Part shown: piece by piece, positions 63,431 to 64,000 of the stretch | Position numbering within the stretch: the first letter of the stretch is position 1 | How the letters are laid out: every line of letters starts with the position of its first letter | Origin: JADFNB01 sp036397455 | GTDB taxonomy: Bacteria; Gemmatimonadota; Gemmatimonadetes; Gemmatimonadales; GWC2-71-9 | Length of the DNA: 64,000 nucleotides | Reading direction: 5' to 3' | Assembly (NCBI GenBank): GCA_036397455.1 | Contig: DASWIX010000079.1 | Coordinates: forward strand, 196,186-260,185 | Made by a program: the position numbers and the translations under genes | Notes under the pieces: generated by a model | Told to the model about the DNA's origin: nothing | The model's database searches: none | The model's input: only the letters and a program-made list of their open reading frames with translations

Positions 63431-63448
63431 GTGCAACTCCTCTTGTCG

Positions 63449-63455
63449 GCCCAAC
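63449..63455 (-). repeat. GTTRRRY core-site-like word upstream of the reductase gene
   Basis: On the minus strand the sequence GCC-GTTGGGC lies 18 bp upstream of the reductase ATG. It fits the GTTRRRY core where cassette ends are joined in integrons. The region before it has a TCGCGG-TAC-CCGCGA stem but no clear partner RYYYAAC, so only one half-site is convincing. Confidence 0.35.
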
Positions 63456-63514
63456 GGCGTGCGGCTCACCTGCGGGCGACTTGGTCGCGGGTACCGCGAT
63501 GCCGAACCTACCCC

Positions 63515-63894
63515 TCAACCGGCCAGCGCACAGATCAACGCTTCCTTAGCAAACGTGAGCGCGCGGCGAATGCGGCCCGGAGTCGTCTCGGCCTCGCGCC
63601 GCAGCCAATTGGTGAGTGACTCTGGTCGACAAACCGATGTGACCGCGCCGCCTCGCTGGGCGACCTGCCCCCTACGCTCAGTGCGCGCACCGCTTCCGCC
63701 AGCCGCACTCGCCGGACGAATCCGCCAGGTGTCAGGCCGAACCGCTCGCGGAACGAGCGCGCCAACGTAACACGGTGGACCCGGCTTCCTCCGCTCTCAG
63801 ACAACTGAACGGCTCCGACGATGTTCTGCCCCTCACCCGCGCCTGGACCTGACTGATCTGTCCCTCCACGGATGAGGTCGCCGCTTGAGGACAT
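63515..63894 (-). pseudogene. AraC-family regulator, C-terminal HTH part with frameshift
   Basis: The frame from 63894 has the AraC helix-turn-helix: RVHRVTLARSFRERFGLTPG, FVRRVRLAEAVRALSVGG and FVDQSH. Directly after this the reading frame breaks. One missing base between 63616 and 63617 (minus strand AGTCA|CTCACC) would restore SHLTNWLRREAETTPGRIRR and a natural end at 63515. The upstream part shows no N-terminal domain. So the gene seems both truncated at its 5' side and frameshifted, or carries a sequencing error at this base. The remaining 106 bp to the right edge show no supported feature. Confidence 0.65.
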
Positions 63895-64000
63895 CCCAAC
63901 GCCGAGTCTCGATAGGTGTTTGGTGCAGAACAGCGCACCGATCCCGCAATGAAGTCAGAGCACCGGGGGCCGAGACACACGTTCAAACGGGACCACCCCA

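Overview
The window is GC-rich, densely packed bacterial chromosome. It encodes a diderm: lipoproteins, a BamA-type barrel, a DUF5916 outer-membrane protein and a periplasmic-type cyclic glucan synthase. The combination of DUF5916, choice-of-anchor B and short PurS/PurQ/PurL proteins with many ATGA-coupled genes suggests a soil bacterium such as a Gemmatimonadota member. That assignment is inference; no rRNA is present to test it. I see no tRNA, rRNA, CRISPR array, prophage or complete insertion sequence.

Region 1 (1-18083) is housekeeping. lexA lies on the plus strand between minus-strand trpD and trpC. A 14-kb plus-strand run follows: truA, fsa, an HtrA-like lipoprotein protease, purB, purC, psd, pssA, purS, purQ, a zinc-ribbon protein, purL, purF and ppdK. 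Most junctions overlap by 4 nt or are separated by only a few bases. A Nudix hydrolase converges on ppdK, and a glycosyltransferase follows.

Region 2 (18084-29229): an AT-rich gap with DnaA-box-like words precedes mtgA, ligA and polX. The minus strand then carries a DUF4390 protein, a BamA-like barrel protein with a bactofilin-like N-terminus, a small membrane protein, and a coupled set of sigma-54 response regulator, histidine kinase and M20 peptidase.

Region 3 (29230-38099) begins with a scrambled patch of gene remnants (TfoX N-terminus against DUF1330) and a 9-bp-periodic inverted repeat. Secreted proteins follow (DUF5916, FG-GAP/anchor-B, NTF2-like), with a methyltransferase and an EgtC-like amidotransferase.

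Region 4 (38211-52757) is the most interesting part. It has a Wzy/ligase-type polymerase, a VanZ-like protein, a membrane-anchored SGNH protein, a Tat lipoprotein and a hemolysin III protein. It then has a flavin-dependent halogenase, an MBOAT-SGNH fusion protein, an acyl carrier protein, a FAAL-like AMP ligase and a methyltransferase. The MBOAT/SGNH/carrier/AMP-ligase set has the same logic as DltB-DltD-DltC-DltA, with an added halogenase. It could be a system that activates, halogenates and exports an acyl group onto an envelope polymer.

Region 5 (53048-64000) holds a 2911-residue cyclic beta-1,2-glucan synthase. Beyond it are a HXXEE membrane protein, a RibD/DHFR-fold reductase and a frameshifted AraC fragment. 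Sequences around the two small genes look like degraded integron attC/core sites.
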